Source: Romanomermis culicivorax | Taxonomy: Eukaryota; Nematoda; Enoplea; Mermithida; Mermithidae | Length of the DNA stretch: 64,000 nucleotides | Direction: 5' to 3' | Assembly (NCBI GenBank): GCA_963922205.1 | Contig: CAWUHX010000374.1 | Coordinates: 1-64,000, forward strand | Shown: positions 24,684 through 36,369 of the stretch, piece by piece | Numbering within the stretch: the stretch's first letter is position 1 | Layout of the letters: every line of letters begins with the position of its first letter | Notes under the pieces: model-generated | The model's database searches: none | Seen by the model: only the letters and a program-made list of their open reading frames with translations | Told to the model about the DNA's origin: nothing | Translations under genes and position numbers: made by a program

Positions 24684-26227
24684 TTGACTGATGATGACCT
24701 AAAATTCAACAATGAGGTCAGGGTCACTATTGGTGGCAACAATGGAGTGAAAACAATCAACCCAACAATTTTCACAATGAGTGAATTAGCAGATAAGGGT
24801 GCAGATAAAGACAAAGATTCAAGTGCCTTCTTCTCACATTCAGTCTACCAAGTTCAATGCATTCAAGGTTCAATAACACTGCCTTACCCACCAAAAAGGT
24901 GACTGACAGAGCGAAGAAAGATAAAATTGATCATCATTGGAGATACAAAGTTTCTATTGCACAAAGATAAAGAGCCAGCATACCCATTTCCATGCCATTT
25001 CTGCATAATCAAACTCAATGATTTAAAGAGGTCCAGACCTTGCAAACTACATGCCTTGAGTAAAACTTATAAGATGAGAGATATTTCAGAAAATAAACTG
25101 GAAATTTCTCAATTTGTGTATACACTTTTCTGGATCCAATCAAAAAACATTGTGCCTTGTGTTTAGCATATTCCACTTGGGTTATTTAATGATATGCTCC
25201 AGATTATATGTAAAAAATCGATTTGGTTATCAAATTTACCATCAGAAAGGACAGTGAGCCAGATATGTTAAAAAAGGAGGCAACTAATGGGGACCAGTCA
25301 AGTAAGCTCAAATATTTCTCTTTCAAAAACACTATACATAAATATATCTTGCAATAGAAAAAAATTTTTACTGTTCTGTCTTCCTATTATATTTGTTCAC
25401 CTCAAGAAAGTTTTTCAAAACTTGAAGCATGAAAACTTTTTTTTCATACTGGAAATTTCATTATTCTCTGATTAACTGGTTTTCTACTTATTCTCTTTGA
25501 GACATGATGACTACTTTCATCAAGAATCAGGTTGAGCCTCTAAAAGCACCAAGGAATTGTAACTCCGTTTTTTGTTTCTGTAGTTCATCGTTCTTCAAGC
25601 TATATTGCATTAACTGACTTTTCCGGGGAAATTGTCTGAATATGACTTATACTGTTTGGGCCCTGGTTTTGACAAAACATGACATGTCAATGAACATTAA
25701 TTCAATTGTTTCAAGTGCAGAGACAAGAACAAGTCTCAGGATTCCTTGCAGGTCTGCAGATATTTTCCTTACCTTAGTCATATTGCAGTGCAAAAGGACA
25801 AACTTTAGTTGTTTTTTTCCCATTCAGTATTTCAACAGGATTTCCATAACCCACTAGAGCATATCTCAGACAACATATATGTTTTGCATAGAATTATAGA
25901 TGTGTGTTGCAGAAGAAAGTGCACTGAAAGACCAGGTGGCCACACAGAAGACTTGTCCAGATCAGAACAATGCAGAAGCAGATGAGTGGGATCAATAAAT
26001 TGTGTGAAAATGTAGATTTGTTCTCAGCTCTAGATGTCCTCAGAGTTGACTATAAAACATGTCATCCTGAGTCTTTAGTAAGCAACCACCTTTTCCCCGT
26101 GTTGGACACCAATAATCAAACCAACAAACCCAATTTATTGACTTACTTCTTGGAAAGCAAAGATGAACACAGGAAAATTGTTCTGCAATGCTCTGCCTCA
26201 ACTAAGAAAGATTTTTTCCATAAATAA
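24684..26227 (+). pseudogene. Possible decayed transposon-type gene, family unassigned
   Basis: Several plus-strand pieces are open in succession: 24684-24902, 24927-25166, 25642-25857 and 25970-26227. The second piece contains IIIGDTKFLL followed by PFPCHFC. About 80 residues later, one frame away, comes HIPLGLFNDMLQ. A GD-x-KFLL block, a PCxxC pair and a downstream H-x-LG block are seen in some large uncharacterised repeat-derived proteins, but that is recollection and not a tested match. Frame breaks at each junction could be introns or decay. Confidence 0.3.
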
Positions 26228-26229
26228 TT

Positions 26230-26765
26230 GAAGTTGGATTAATCAAATACATTCAGATCATCAAATTACAAGTCATTTTTTGTGTTCCTAACATTTTTAT
26301 TTACCTACGTGCTTCTTACCTATCTGTTCTTTCCCCTCCTCATTCTTCACATTGCCTCTAATGAAATTTTATTTCCATCACAGGTCCGAGTTCTTTATTT
26401 TTTCCTTGCCTCTTTTATGCCACTACATTTTCTCTCATCCATTGTGGTTCACTCTTATGATCTGGTTTCCCAGGTATTTCCAGCCTAGATTTATTGGCTT
26501 TCATATGAACTTTTTTCTCTACATCTTCCTCTCAGATTTAGTTTCCAGGCCCATTATTTTTTTGAAATTATACATTTGTTTTAGTCATTATTTCCCATGT
26601 ACTTTGGACCCTTTTGAATTTCCATCTCCTTATTTTGTTTTATGGAGTTTAGCATGCTGCAGAAAACTTTGTTGGGCAGCAAAAAACTGTTATGTGCCAT
26701 AAATTCATTTTGTTTGTTTTGACACTAATATAACCAAGTCTACATTCATATGAGCTGGTCCACTA
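26230..26765. other. AT-rich noncoding stretch
   Basis: Open frames at 26282-26702 are Phe/Leu-rich products of T-rich DNA. No gene is recognised before the subterminal repeats of the next element. Confidence 0.5.
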
Positions 26766-26767
26766 TA

Positions 26768-29700
26768 TGGAACCTGGGAATGTCAGGGGATTTTCTCTTC
26801 TGGGAAACCTGGGAAAGTCAGTCACAAATTCCAGAAAATTGAAGAAAAAGAAGGAAAAAGGAAAAGAGAAAAAGAAAGAGAATGGAAAGAAAATGAGAAA
26901 GAATGGCTTGGGGTGGTTGTGGACCCTATGAGTGGTTCTACTTTTCTGACCTTTGGCTATCTCAAAGTTTTCTAGCTCCACATGTATTGCTTGGTCACTA
27001 GGCGCCAACTTAATTAGTTTTTCAGACTGTTCTCACATGAGCAATGTGCCTTTCCTCCTATACAGTTAGAGAAAGTTATTTTCACAACTTTTCTGAATGT
27101 TATTTATGTCATTTAATTTTTGTTATTGATAGATTGATTAAGTTTTTACATGTGATAAATTTTTTACAGTTGATGTTGTACTGTAACACTTTTTTCCTGG
27201 TTTATTTCATTTAATTTCTCCTTTGTGTATTAATCTGTATGTGCAAGTTATAAAGCAAGTACTTTTCAAATGGATTGGATAGATCCATCCAATGAAAAAA
27301 AATTGGTCAAAGTGGCTGCGACAAGTGGACAAGAACCCCCCTAAAGCATATTGTCTTTATTGCAAGAAAAGTTTTAGTTTAAGCAACATGGTCTGGCAGG
27401 CTGTGAAAAGCCATGCTACTTTTGCAAAACATATTAAACAAGCTTCACTATTATCCAGTACACCATTTTTGAAATCATGCTTTCTGTCAACATCATTGGC
27501 TACCACACAAGTTTCAACTACGTCTACCATCTTGGGTAATATTTCTATATGTGTAAACACCACAATTCATGTTATTTATTTATCATTTACTGCAGAGCCA
27601 CTGCTGATCGACATTCCAAATGAAACGATTGATTATCAATCAGGCCAGCCGTCATCCAGCCATACATCTGGTTCAAACTTTACAAATATATCGAGTAGTA
27701 GTAATCCTTTTACTTTGAAAGCAAGCATTACAAAAGCTGAAATTTTATGGGCACTCAAATGCATCAACAACCACTTTCCAATGAATAGTTGTTGGGATTT
27801 GAGTTCTTCATATGCAATGATGTTTCCAGATAGTCAAATAGGGTCAAAAGTTTCATTAAGTAAGTTAACATAATCATTTATGGAACCTCATTACCTCAAT
27901 CACTTGAATATTATTATTACAGGCCCTTCTAAAATGTCATATATTGTATCATTTGGTATTGCACCTTATGTTAAGGAAATTTTAACAGATCAGGTGATAC
28001 TCTAAATTACAAACATCCAACACTGAAAAACAAATTTTGATATATATTTGTATAGATAAAAGCTACAAATCACTTTGTCATTTCATTTGATGAAGCTTTT
28101 AATCGCATATCTCAACAATCACAAATGGATATTCATTTTCGATTTTTGGGATGAAAATTTGAACAGAGTCATAAATCGGTGAATGTCTCCGTTTTCTGAG
28201 TTACATTACATTTCTGAGTTACCTAATACATTAATTCATCATTTCTTAGATATTTTGCATCCACATTTCTGGGACATACAAAGGCGGAAAATCTTTTAGA
28301 AGCATTCAAAGAAGCAGTTGGCAGGATTCATCTTAAAAAATTCACTTCAAGTATCAATGGACGGGCCTAATGTCAATTGGAAATTTTTAATTTGCTGAAA
28401 GTTGGTCATGGCATCAAGAGTTATGTAACAAATTTCCTGATTATTGTTTTTTAAGAATCAAATATCGCCTGATATATCAGATCCTATGATGCTTATGATT
28501 GACTCATGCGGTCTACATGTTGTGCATGGGGCTTTCCAGTTTGCTCATAAAAAAGTGGCATGGAAATTGAATTCATTTTTATCAAGTTGTTATTACTTAT
28601 TCAAAGACAGCCCAGCCCAACGAGCAGATTTCATCGAACTGACCGGTTCATAATTATGAATAGGTTTTGTGATATTATTCAAGTACTTCAGTTTTCAGGT
28701 TGCAATACTTTTCCAAAAAAAATTTGTCTGCATTGTTGGGTAGAAAATGTTGTAGTTATTGAGCGAGCAGTCACTTTACTGCCTCATTTGTGTAAATATA
28801 TATGAGAAACAAAAAATAAAGGTATTTGTTCAAGTGATACAGCAACTTCCAAGATGACTAGTTTTTGTTTCCCTAGGCTTACAGTCATTTGAAACCATTG
28901 AAGAATGTTTCACTGACAAGTTCCTGGAAGCTCGACTTGAATTTTTTGAAAGTGTCGCTAGCCAATTAGAGCCGTTTTTGAGGATTTCCCAAACCAGTCA
29001 GCCCATTCCTCCTTTTTTGTTTGACCATATTTTATCCATATTTTGGCGTCTTGGGAAATGTATATTAAAGCCTAGCATCATTGAAACTTTGGACACTTCT
29101 TTAAAATGGATGAAGATTGATTTGACAAATAATAGTAGTCAATTGTGAACATCAAAAGATGTGGATATTGGTAACTATTAGAAATGACCTTGTCCTTCTT
29201 GATGAGTTTATTTGTTTTATTTCTTCCTTAGGATTTGGTGCTTTGAAAGCTATACCAACCAGTGCTTCTGATCTTCAAAAGATGGCCTTTAGATCAGATT
29301 GCCAATTATTCTTAAGCATAATTTTGCAAAAATTGATCAAACCATGCTCTTTAAAATATAAATTGGTTCGTGGCCTTAGTGCATTGCAGCCATCTACAAT
29401 TTGTGCCTCCATAACTATTGCTGAAGAACGTTTTAATATTAGCCTGAAAATGCTCTATGAAGTCAATCATATTTCATCAACAGTGGCTGATAATGCTTGT
29501 GAGCAATTTACTACGCTGTTGAACATCGGATCATTCAAAGAAGCAGCTGCATTGGATGAATTGAGTGATCGACTTGATCTTTTGGTTTACATGCGCCATG
29601 AAAAAAAATTTTAACGATTCAACATTTGTTATCAAAATGTCATTGATTTTGTCACACAGAAATGCTACTGAGGAAAGTGGCTTCAGCACAAATGAAGATC

Positions 29701-30234
29701 TACTTGTGGAAAATTTACGTACTTGATCAATCGTGAATCAGCCTCTTGTGTATGACTACATACAATCATCAGGTGGCTTGGAAAAGGTATGTCACATTCA
29801 GATCAGATCTTATGTTAAACATTTTCATGAAACATCAGAAATTATATAACACCTTTGTTTAGATTGAGATATCTGATAAAATGCTGAGAAATGTGAAAAG
29901 CAGTTGAACACATATGATCAATATTTAGAAGAAGAAAATTCCAAAGTGACAGCATCAAATGTTGCCAAGAAGAAACACTAATTAGTCGAAATTGAAATCA
30001 AACAGCTACAAGAAAAAAGAAAAAAATTCGAAGAAACAACTGTGAAAGATAAGGAAGCTATTGATTTTCAAATTGCTGCTTTGCGAAATGTTTTGAAATA
30101 AAGAATTTTTGTGTTTGCAACCTTTTTTTCAAAAGAAAAGTGATTGATATTCGGCAATATTGATATGAAAAAACCTGGGATTTTTTGCTGGGAAAGTCAG
30201 GGGATTTTATTTACGGGAATGTGTATGAACCCTG
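26768..30234 (+). mobile_element. Degenerate hAT transposon
   Basis: The broken transposase gene is bracketed by related subterminal repeats in the same orientation. On the left (26771-26821) is ACCTGGGAATGTCAGGGG plus CTGGGAAAGTCAG, and on the right (30171-30210) is AACCTGGGA plus GCTGGGAAAGTCAGGGG. The right end reads GTATGAACCCTG (30223-30234), which read inward is CAGGGTTCATAC, a hAT-like terminus beginning CAGGG. I could not find the matching left TIR or an 8-bp duplication, so the left edge is approximate and may be truncated. Confidence 0.7.
27271..30101 (+). pseudogene. hAT transposase pseudogene
   Basis: Pieces in order are as follows. An N-terminal BED-type zinc finger (27292-27470) holds WLRQVDKNPPKAYCLYCKK and SHATFAKH. 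The first catalytic region carries FVISFDEAFN and QMDIHFR (about 28075-28140), and the next holds FLGHTKAENLLEAF with VSMDGPNVNWKF (28260-28400). CGLHVVHGAF follows (28505), then TFPKKICLHCWVENVVVIER, in which the usual HRW reads HCW. The C-terminal dimerisation block is LILSHRNATEESGFST near 29650, and a coiled tail ends at 30101. Several gaps look like short introns (28180-28255 joins well). A one-base insertion at RFW (28145) and premature stops disable it. Confidence 0.85.
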
Positions 30235-30678
30235 GTTCATTTTCATCTCAAATATGATCTTCATACCAATAAAGAATTGAATGAATTACTCAACACTTTT
30301 AAGTTGGCCCAAATAGAATGTAAGGGCGATCATAGAAGATCAACCCATTGTTTTATTCCATGGTTTTGAAACTGGAAAAACTGTGATTATGCAACTTTCC
30401 ATACATGTGACAGGACATTGATGCTTACACTCACATCTGAGATGCTTCTTCCAGCTAATAGTTCATCATCTATATCTATCTGATGCATTTTAACATAATA
30501 ACCCTTGTAAATTGTCAACTTGACACAAGACCTCACATTCCATTTCAGATGGGATATCTTGTGCAATTCACTACTGCTTTGCTGTGACCAACAGTGAAAA
30601 ACTCCAAAAAGAAAAAATGGAAAAACAAAGGAAAAGTTTTCATTAATTTTTTACAGGTTTTCAAAAACCAAACTAGCG
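30235..30678. other. Noncoding spacer
   Basis: No feature is recognised between the hAT remnant and the inverted-repeat element. Confidence 0.5.
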
Positions 30679-30684
30679 CATGTT

Positions 30685-30930
30685 AGTAGTAAGGCCGGAC
30701 CGTATAGGTCATATGGTTAAGGATACCCCTATCTTCTGTGTATGACCTATAATTTGTCATTTTTGACCAATTTATAGGTCATATGGTAAGCATATACGGT
30801 CGATTCTTGGCTGATTTATAGGTCATACGGTAAAGGATACAGGTTCTAGAGTTACCGTAATAGTGGAATTACGGTAATTTTTGATTATGGTAATAGTGGA
30901 GTTAGGGTAATAGGTGTGTTACTGTAGGTG
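30685..30930 (+). repeat. Left terminal inverted repeat of the Polinton-like element
   Basis: It begins AGTAGTAAGGCCGGACC. It contains repeated ATTTATAGGTCATAYGGT units and a block of ACCGTAAT/TTACGGTAAT palindromes, and ends ACTGTAGGTG. Similarity with the reverse complement of 37483-37761 is high throughout apart from one missing internal unit. Confidence 0.85.
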
Positions 30931-31970
30931 TTTTGGCAAAGCAGACTAATGAGTGCATGTTATCATTATTATTTTAAAAGTCAGCATACTTTTCACAAGT
31001 TTTCACTTGATGTTGATTTTCAAAACACCTCAACCATTTATTTTCCTCTTTTTTGAGAAAGCAAAAGACCACTTGACCTTTGAAATAGCAGTGGATGGAA
31101 AAAATTGGCAAAGCCCAAACACCAGATGCCCCACATTCATCAAACTTCATTCAAGTAATTTCCATCACAAACTTTTCACAATTTTTACTTCAACCTGTTT
31201 TCAAATGTTTTGACATTTTGCATTTGTTTGATTAGAGGTAGAATACAGAAGTTGGTCATGTTTTTCTAGTATGGAGATAAAAGCACAGATGGCTGACATC
31301 TAAATTACCAGGTAAAACTGCAAAAAAAGCTAAATTATCCTCGACATGTGCTTTTTATTATTTCCACCCTTTTTCTATTTTATAGCTGACCTACGATGTA
31401 CCTATTCCATAATTTCTGGATAACTTTTGTGTCCGTATGCTGCTGTTTCTCTGTCTATACAAAAATCGCAAATTTAAAAAGATTCTCAATGTAAAAAAGT
31501 TTGCCGCAGTATTTTCACATGTGCAGATATTATTGACTTAATTTTTAGCTCTTTTAATGCCCAGCACTTTTTATAACATTCAAGAATTAATTTTAACAGG
31601 TGTGATATATAGTATAGTAGAGTATCCATCACATGGTTCACACGCCTGCCTTTCCTTCTGACAATTGATGTTTTTCGATGTCTTTTTCCCTAGGTAGTAG
31701 ATATCTTTCTTTTTCCACTACCATTTTCTTTATGTTTTTCTGACCCACACACCGATATTTTTTCTTTAATCCATTACTGTAACATTACACCATAATGGTT
31801 TTTCTGCACTTTTTTTCTGTATCCAATGAGATCAATATTTTTTCTGCCACATTTTCTTCTATGTCCTATACATGTGTGCCCATTGTGAGGTGGACAGATA
31901 ATTTTCTTGTACACCTTCTGTCTTTGTCCAACACATATTTTTCCATTGAGATCAATAATTCAATTTGTTC

Positions 31971-33545
31971 CAGTGTTGCTAGATGTGACGGGTTCCCGTC
32001 AATTTTGACGGGAAACGTGGCAATTGACGGGAAGTTTGACGGGATGAAAAAATGACGGGATTTGTGACGGTATTTCACTATTTGTGACGGAATTGACGGG
32101 AATCTGACGATATTGATGGGTTGTGTGATCTGGCAACACTGGTTTATCGTACCAGCGTTTTTTTTTGTGCACGGACATTTGTGCCAATTGGCACAAAAAA
32201 GGGAAACATACTGGAAACTTCTAAAAAGTTTTACGCCAAAAGTTTGATAAAAACATAACTAAAGGTTAGGTTACTTTCGCCGCACTAATTTGCATAAAAA
32301 TCGTGCCAACTCTATTTTATCTTAAGCCCGTCAGTGCGATAAGAAAAACTGATGAAGAAAGCAGTTTATACGATTCGGACAGAAACCAGATGCTGCAAGA
32401 ATTCAGATATTTTTATGCAATTTTTCAGGCATTTTATATTTTTCTTTAATTTTCAGCTATGGATTCTTCTTAACACCGATGTAAATAAATTGAGGATCAG
32501 TGTCTTTTTTGCGCCAAAACATGGTTTTCGGCACAAAAAATTTTGAGCATTTGTGCCAATCGGCACAAAATTTTCGGCTGGTCAAATATTAAATTTCCTT
32601 GATTTTTAGACGTTTTGGTGGCTGAAAATGCAAAAATTTTTCGGCGCTTCGCGCCGAGTCAATGAATGTTATATTTTCTACTCGTATATTTGACCTGAAC
32701 GCGAACGATTTCTCCTTGAACAGTGTATTAGTACTGTTGCAGCAAACTTTTAGGCTGTCAATGACTGATGAATGAAAAGAAATTCTGGATATTTTCTGTT
32801 TATTCGTTTAGATTCGGATTTAAAACTGAAATTCTTACTTTTTGTGTTTGATCGATTCAAATAAAAAATTGTTATCGTTGGTAATAATACAATGTTTTGA
32901 CCCAAAATTTACACAATTTTCGACTTTATTTTCTCTAGTCTTTACATTGTTGTTAAATATATGGGTAAATTACGAATGGCAGTGACCGCCGCAAATTTTT
33001 TTGTGCCAAAAACCATGTTTTGGCACAAAAAAAACACTGATTAGCGACGCGCTTTATTGTCGAAAGTCAACGAATTTGGAAATCTAATTTGAGTTTATTT
33101 TTCCTTTAAAATTTTCCTTAGGCTTAGGCTTAGGGTACAGCAGCTGCGCCCGAAGGGCGCAGCGCTGTTGAGGCTCTTCCAAATTTTGGCGCTTTTCCCA
33201 TGCATAATTTTACTTGTTCTTTCTTCCCTTCATCATGAAAACCTCCAAAAACCGGCGTCAGAGAAATTTCGGCGTGGCCACTGCCATCCGTAAAAATTCC
33301 AAATATATATTATATAATGTAGTCGAAAATTGTATTAGTTTTTTGTATTAGTCGAAAATTGTATTAGTTTTATGTAAAAATTGTATTAGTCGAAAATTGT
33401 ATTAGTTTTATGTATTAGTTTTTTTTATAATTTCGTTGACGGGGTTTGTGACGGGTTTCAAAATTTATGTGACGGGATGTGACGGGATTTTCGGTTTTTT
33501 TCGAAAAAAATGACGGGTTTTTAATAATTCCATCTGGCAACACTG
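31971..33545. mobile_element. Non-autonomous hAT-type element with perfect 8-bp TSD
   Basis: The ends are CAGTGTTGCTAGATG (31971-31985) and the inverted CAGTGTTGCCAGATG (33531-33545), matching at 14 of 15 positions. Both are flanked by the direct repeat ATTTGTTC (31963-31970 and 33546-33553). Eight-base duplications and CAGTG-type ends are hAT features. Subterminal regions are packed with GACGGG motifs on both sides (31988-32110 and 33437-33520). The interior holds a copy of the GGCACAAAA repeat, a four-fold GTCGAAAATTGTATTAG array (about 33320-33430) and a hairpin CTGCGCCC/GGGCGCAG near 33143. No transposase was seen, so it must be moved in trans. Confidence 0.88.
32505..32720 (+). repeat. 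Interspersed repeat with GGCACAAAA motifs, copy 2
   Basis: Counterpart of 20800-21065. It has GGCACAAAAAATTT, GCATTTGTGCCAATCGG, TTTTTAGACGTTTTG, TTTTTCGGCGCTTCGCGCC and GAACGCGAACGATTT in the same order. Further GTGCCAATTGGCAC palindromes occur at about 32180 and related motifs near 33003-33030, within the same 1.6-kb insert. Confidence 0.7.
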
Positions 33546-33553
33546 ATTTGTTC

Positions 33554-36340
33554 CTTCATCCTCCTTTCTCTAGGAGATCCATAGTTCTATTTATTACATC
33601 ATTTATACCATAGCACACCTCCAACACTTTGACTCCTCATTATGTTACAGCAAAATAGAAGGGTACTTTGTTTTTGTATTGTTCAATGTCCCATCATCAA
33701 GACCATAGGTTTACAGAGCCAGCCAGAAATTGACCTATTATCATTGATGATGTATGTTGCCCATCCATCCATTCCTTCAATGATACTTTTATTTATGTAT
33801 TGACAAACAACATAATGCCTAAAAATAAAGAAATGAATGAATGACATAATATCGATCCATTGCAAATGAGGAAAAACTAGATTAAGGTGACTTTTTAGAC
33901 ACATAATGATTTTACAAAAGAAGAAGTTGCAAAATATGTACGTGAAACTCACAATCAGCCAATACTAAAGTTTGTCAAAATACTAAAACAATGAATTTAT
34001 AAATTGATATCATCAAGAAAGAGCTATAAGATAAACAGGCAATGGAATTAGAATGCTTCTCAAAGTTTGAAACTTGAGGCTAGTATTACAAGCAAAATAT
34101 CTAAAGTACACTCTTTTTTTCAGTGGAACTCAGAATAATCAGGCAACAGTCAAGGTGATTGACAAGTTTTTCATTCTTAAAAAGTTTCGTAATACAAGAT
34201 TAATTAGAAAATTTTGAAATAAACGTCTAACACAATGGTCATTGCTAAATTTTCACTCTAACTCTATAACACAGTAGAATCTGCCAAAGTCGAAAAAATT
34301 TAAACACACCCTATGACTTATTTATTGGCCATTTACTCTTTCGGTATACTGCAGCTTGTAACATGTACTCATCCAATTTTTGCAGTGTATTGAAGGTTCT
34401 ACAAAAATTGAGGGTAAATGCAAATTTTAATGTCTAAATACAGGGAATAAAAGTATCCATGGTGAATAATATTCATTTTTAGTTTAACATTTTCATTGAA
34501 CATTCTGATACAATGATGACCGATTCTAAGGAGAACACGTTTTTATTGTATTATGAAAACATACCTAATTCATAGAGCAGTAAGATAGCTGCACAAGAAG
34601 AATGTTTTTGATTTTTTCAATTTATAAATCTTCGTAGCATCTATGTATTTTCAAATCATATCAGCATTGAACAATGCCTGGATGCATACATTTTGAAGCA
34701 ACTACAGGTTTTTATGCAGGATGATAGGAATTTGTTCAAATATCATTCTAGATGTAATTTGTAAAGCATCTATGAATCTATATTTTGCACAGATTTTGGG
34801 CTAAGCTATTGAGGTTTCACCTTGTGATTCAACCTATGAGCAGGCCATGTATAGGTGAAGCTTTTCAGCAAAACAGGCTAGCATTAGGCCACGAAAAAAT
34901 TTTACAGTGATGGAAGATCGAGACATTAAAGAGGCGAAGATGGAAGGCAAACTAATCAAACTTCTAGGAGATTTAATTATTCTTATGAGTTTTGAAACTG
35001 CCAATATTTCTCAATGAATTTTCAATAAGGTTTGTATACCCCAGAGCTGTAATGATAGTTATGGGTATAGTGCTGCTAACCTTTACAGTGAAACATAACA
35101 TATTCGAATGATAATACTCCACGAAGAACTGAAATACAGCAGTTTTTATAAAAAGATGTCTGTCTTTTTAAAAATAGAAACACAGTATGACAGTTTAATT
35201 TAATAATTTTGAGTGAAAAAAAATTTGTCTCCCTTTTCTACTTTTAAAATTTTAACACCAACTTGTTTCATTATTCAAATCATGCAAACATATTGTATAG
35301 ATTTCAAGTTCCAAAAAACTCAACTTTGATATTCTACAACTGCTAAATGAAGAGCCTGATAGTTTTGAAAAGTACAGGTTTTCTACACATTTAGAATGAT
35401 TAGGCGAATCTTGTTTTTCTCCATGTAAGATTCTAGCACATAAAGTGGCAAACCTTGAAAACACTCCATTTGTCAAGCTTAACATTCCCATGTCGATCAA
35501 CTTTTTCATGAAACCAATTTTGGCACAGTGTTGGGAATACTATGTCCCTATTTAGATATACATATTTGATTTTTAGTTTTTACGCCTCAGAACAGATAAT
35601 ATAAGTCAACAGTTATTAAATTTTGGATGTGCACGACCGAGTCCACATATTATAGAACAGTTCTATAATATGTGGACTCGGTCGTGCACATCCAAAATCC
35701 GCCTACATGACAAGTATATTGGTGTATTAATAACTGAAAAATCAAAGAAACGAATCGAGAATAAAAAGAAGAATGGAAAGTCAAATTTCGGAGTTTTCAT
35801 ATGTGTGCTTAGGGTGATATGAGAACAAAAGTTCACTTTCTATACATTGAAAACGAGCGAATGATCCATATTTCAACCTCAAAGGACATGTATAACTGAC
35901 CATATAACTTGTTTTCAAGGTTGCGAAGCATTTTCCTTAATAATTGTTCAGGAATCAAAAAATCAGAGATTGATGGATGTCATTTTGAGCACACTTTTCC
36001 GTAGATTTCAGAATGCTGATTTTAGCTAAGCAACTTGTACTTCAGAATGTTCGGAATTCATCAAATGCGGGCCAAATTTGAATGCAGGTCATGACCTCGT
36101 GTTTCAACACGATTTTTTTTTGACGCATATGTATACATGCTTTTCATTGCAGTAGCGTTTTAAAAGCATGTTTCAATAACATCAAGGATTTATACCTCGA
36201 ACCATACTGACAGCTGAAACCTTTTTTTGTGAGTTAGAATATAAATGTAATATGATAGATGAAATAGATAAAAACCCTAAAATTTGTTATATGATGCTGT
36301 CTGGTAATGTGATACTTCCTAGCACGTCTTTTTTATGCAA
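33554..36340. other. Interior of the Polinton-like element, no gene recognised
   Basis: This is AT-rich sequence without motifs I recognise. The minus open frame 35252-35509 (85 residues, begins MKKLIDMGMLSL) has no assignable family. A perfect palindrome lies at 35620-35698 (own entry). Confidence 0.5.
35620..35698. repeat. 79-bp palindrome with 39-bp perfect arms
   Basis: The left arm 35620-35658 (starts ATTTTGGATGTGCACGACCG) and the right arm 35660-35698 are exact reverse complements around a single central A. The arms hold a GTGCAC site and CGAGTCCACATATTATAGAA. Bases beyond the arms do not pair. No duplication of flanking bases was found. It could be a tiny fold-back element, a replication or repair scar, or an assembly artefact. 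Confidence 0.9.
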
Positions 36341-36369
36341 CCTGTTTTTGTTTTTTGCCTTACTTTTTT

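Noticed and set aside
26735..30245. 8-bp target duplication for the degenerate hAT
   Set aside because: Bases after the right end (GTTCATTT) have no convincing match before the left subterminal repeats; the left TIR is missing or mutated.
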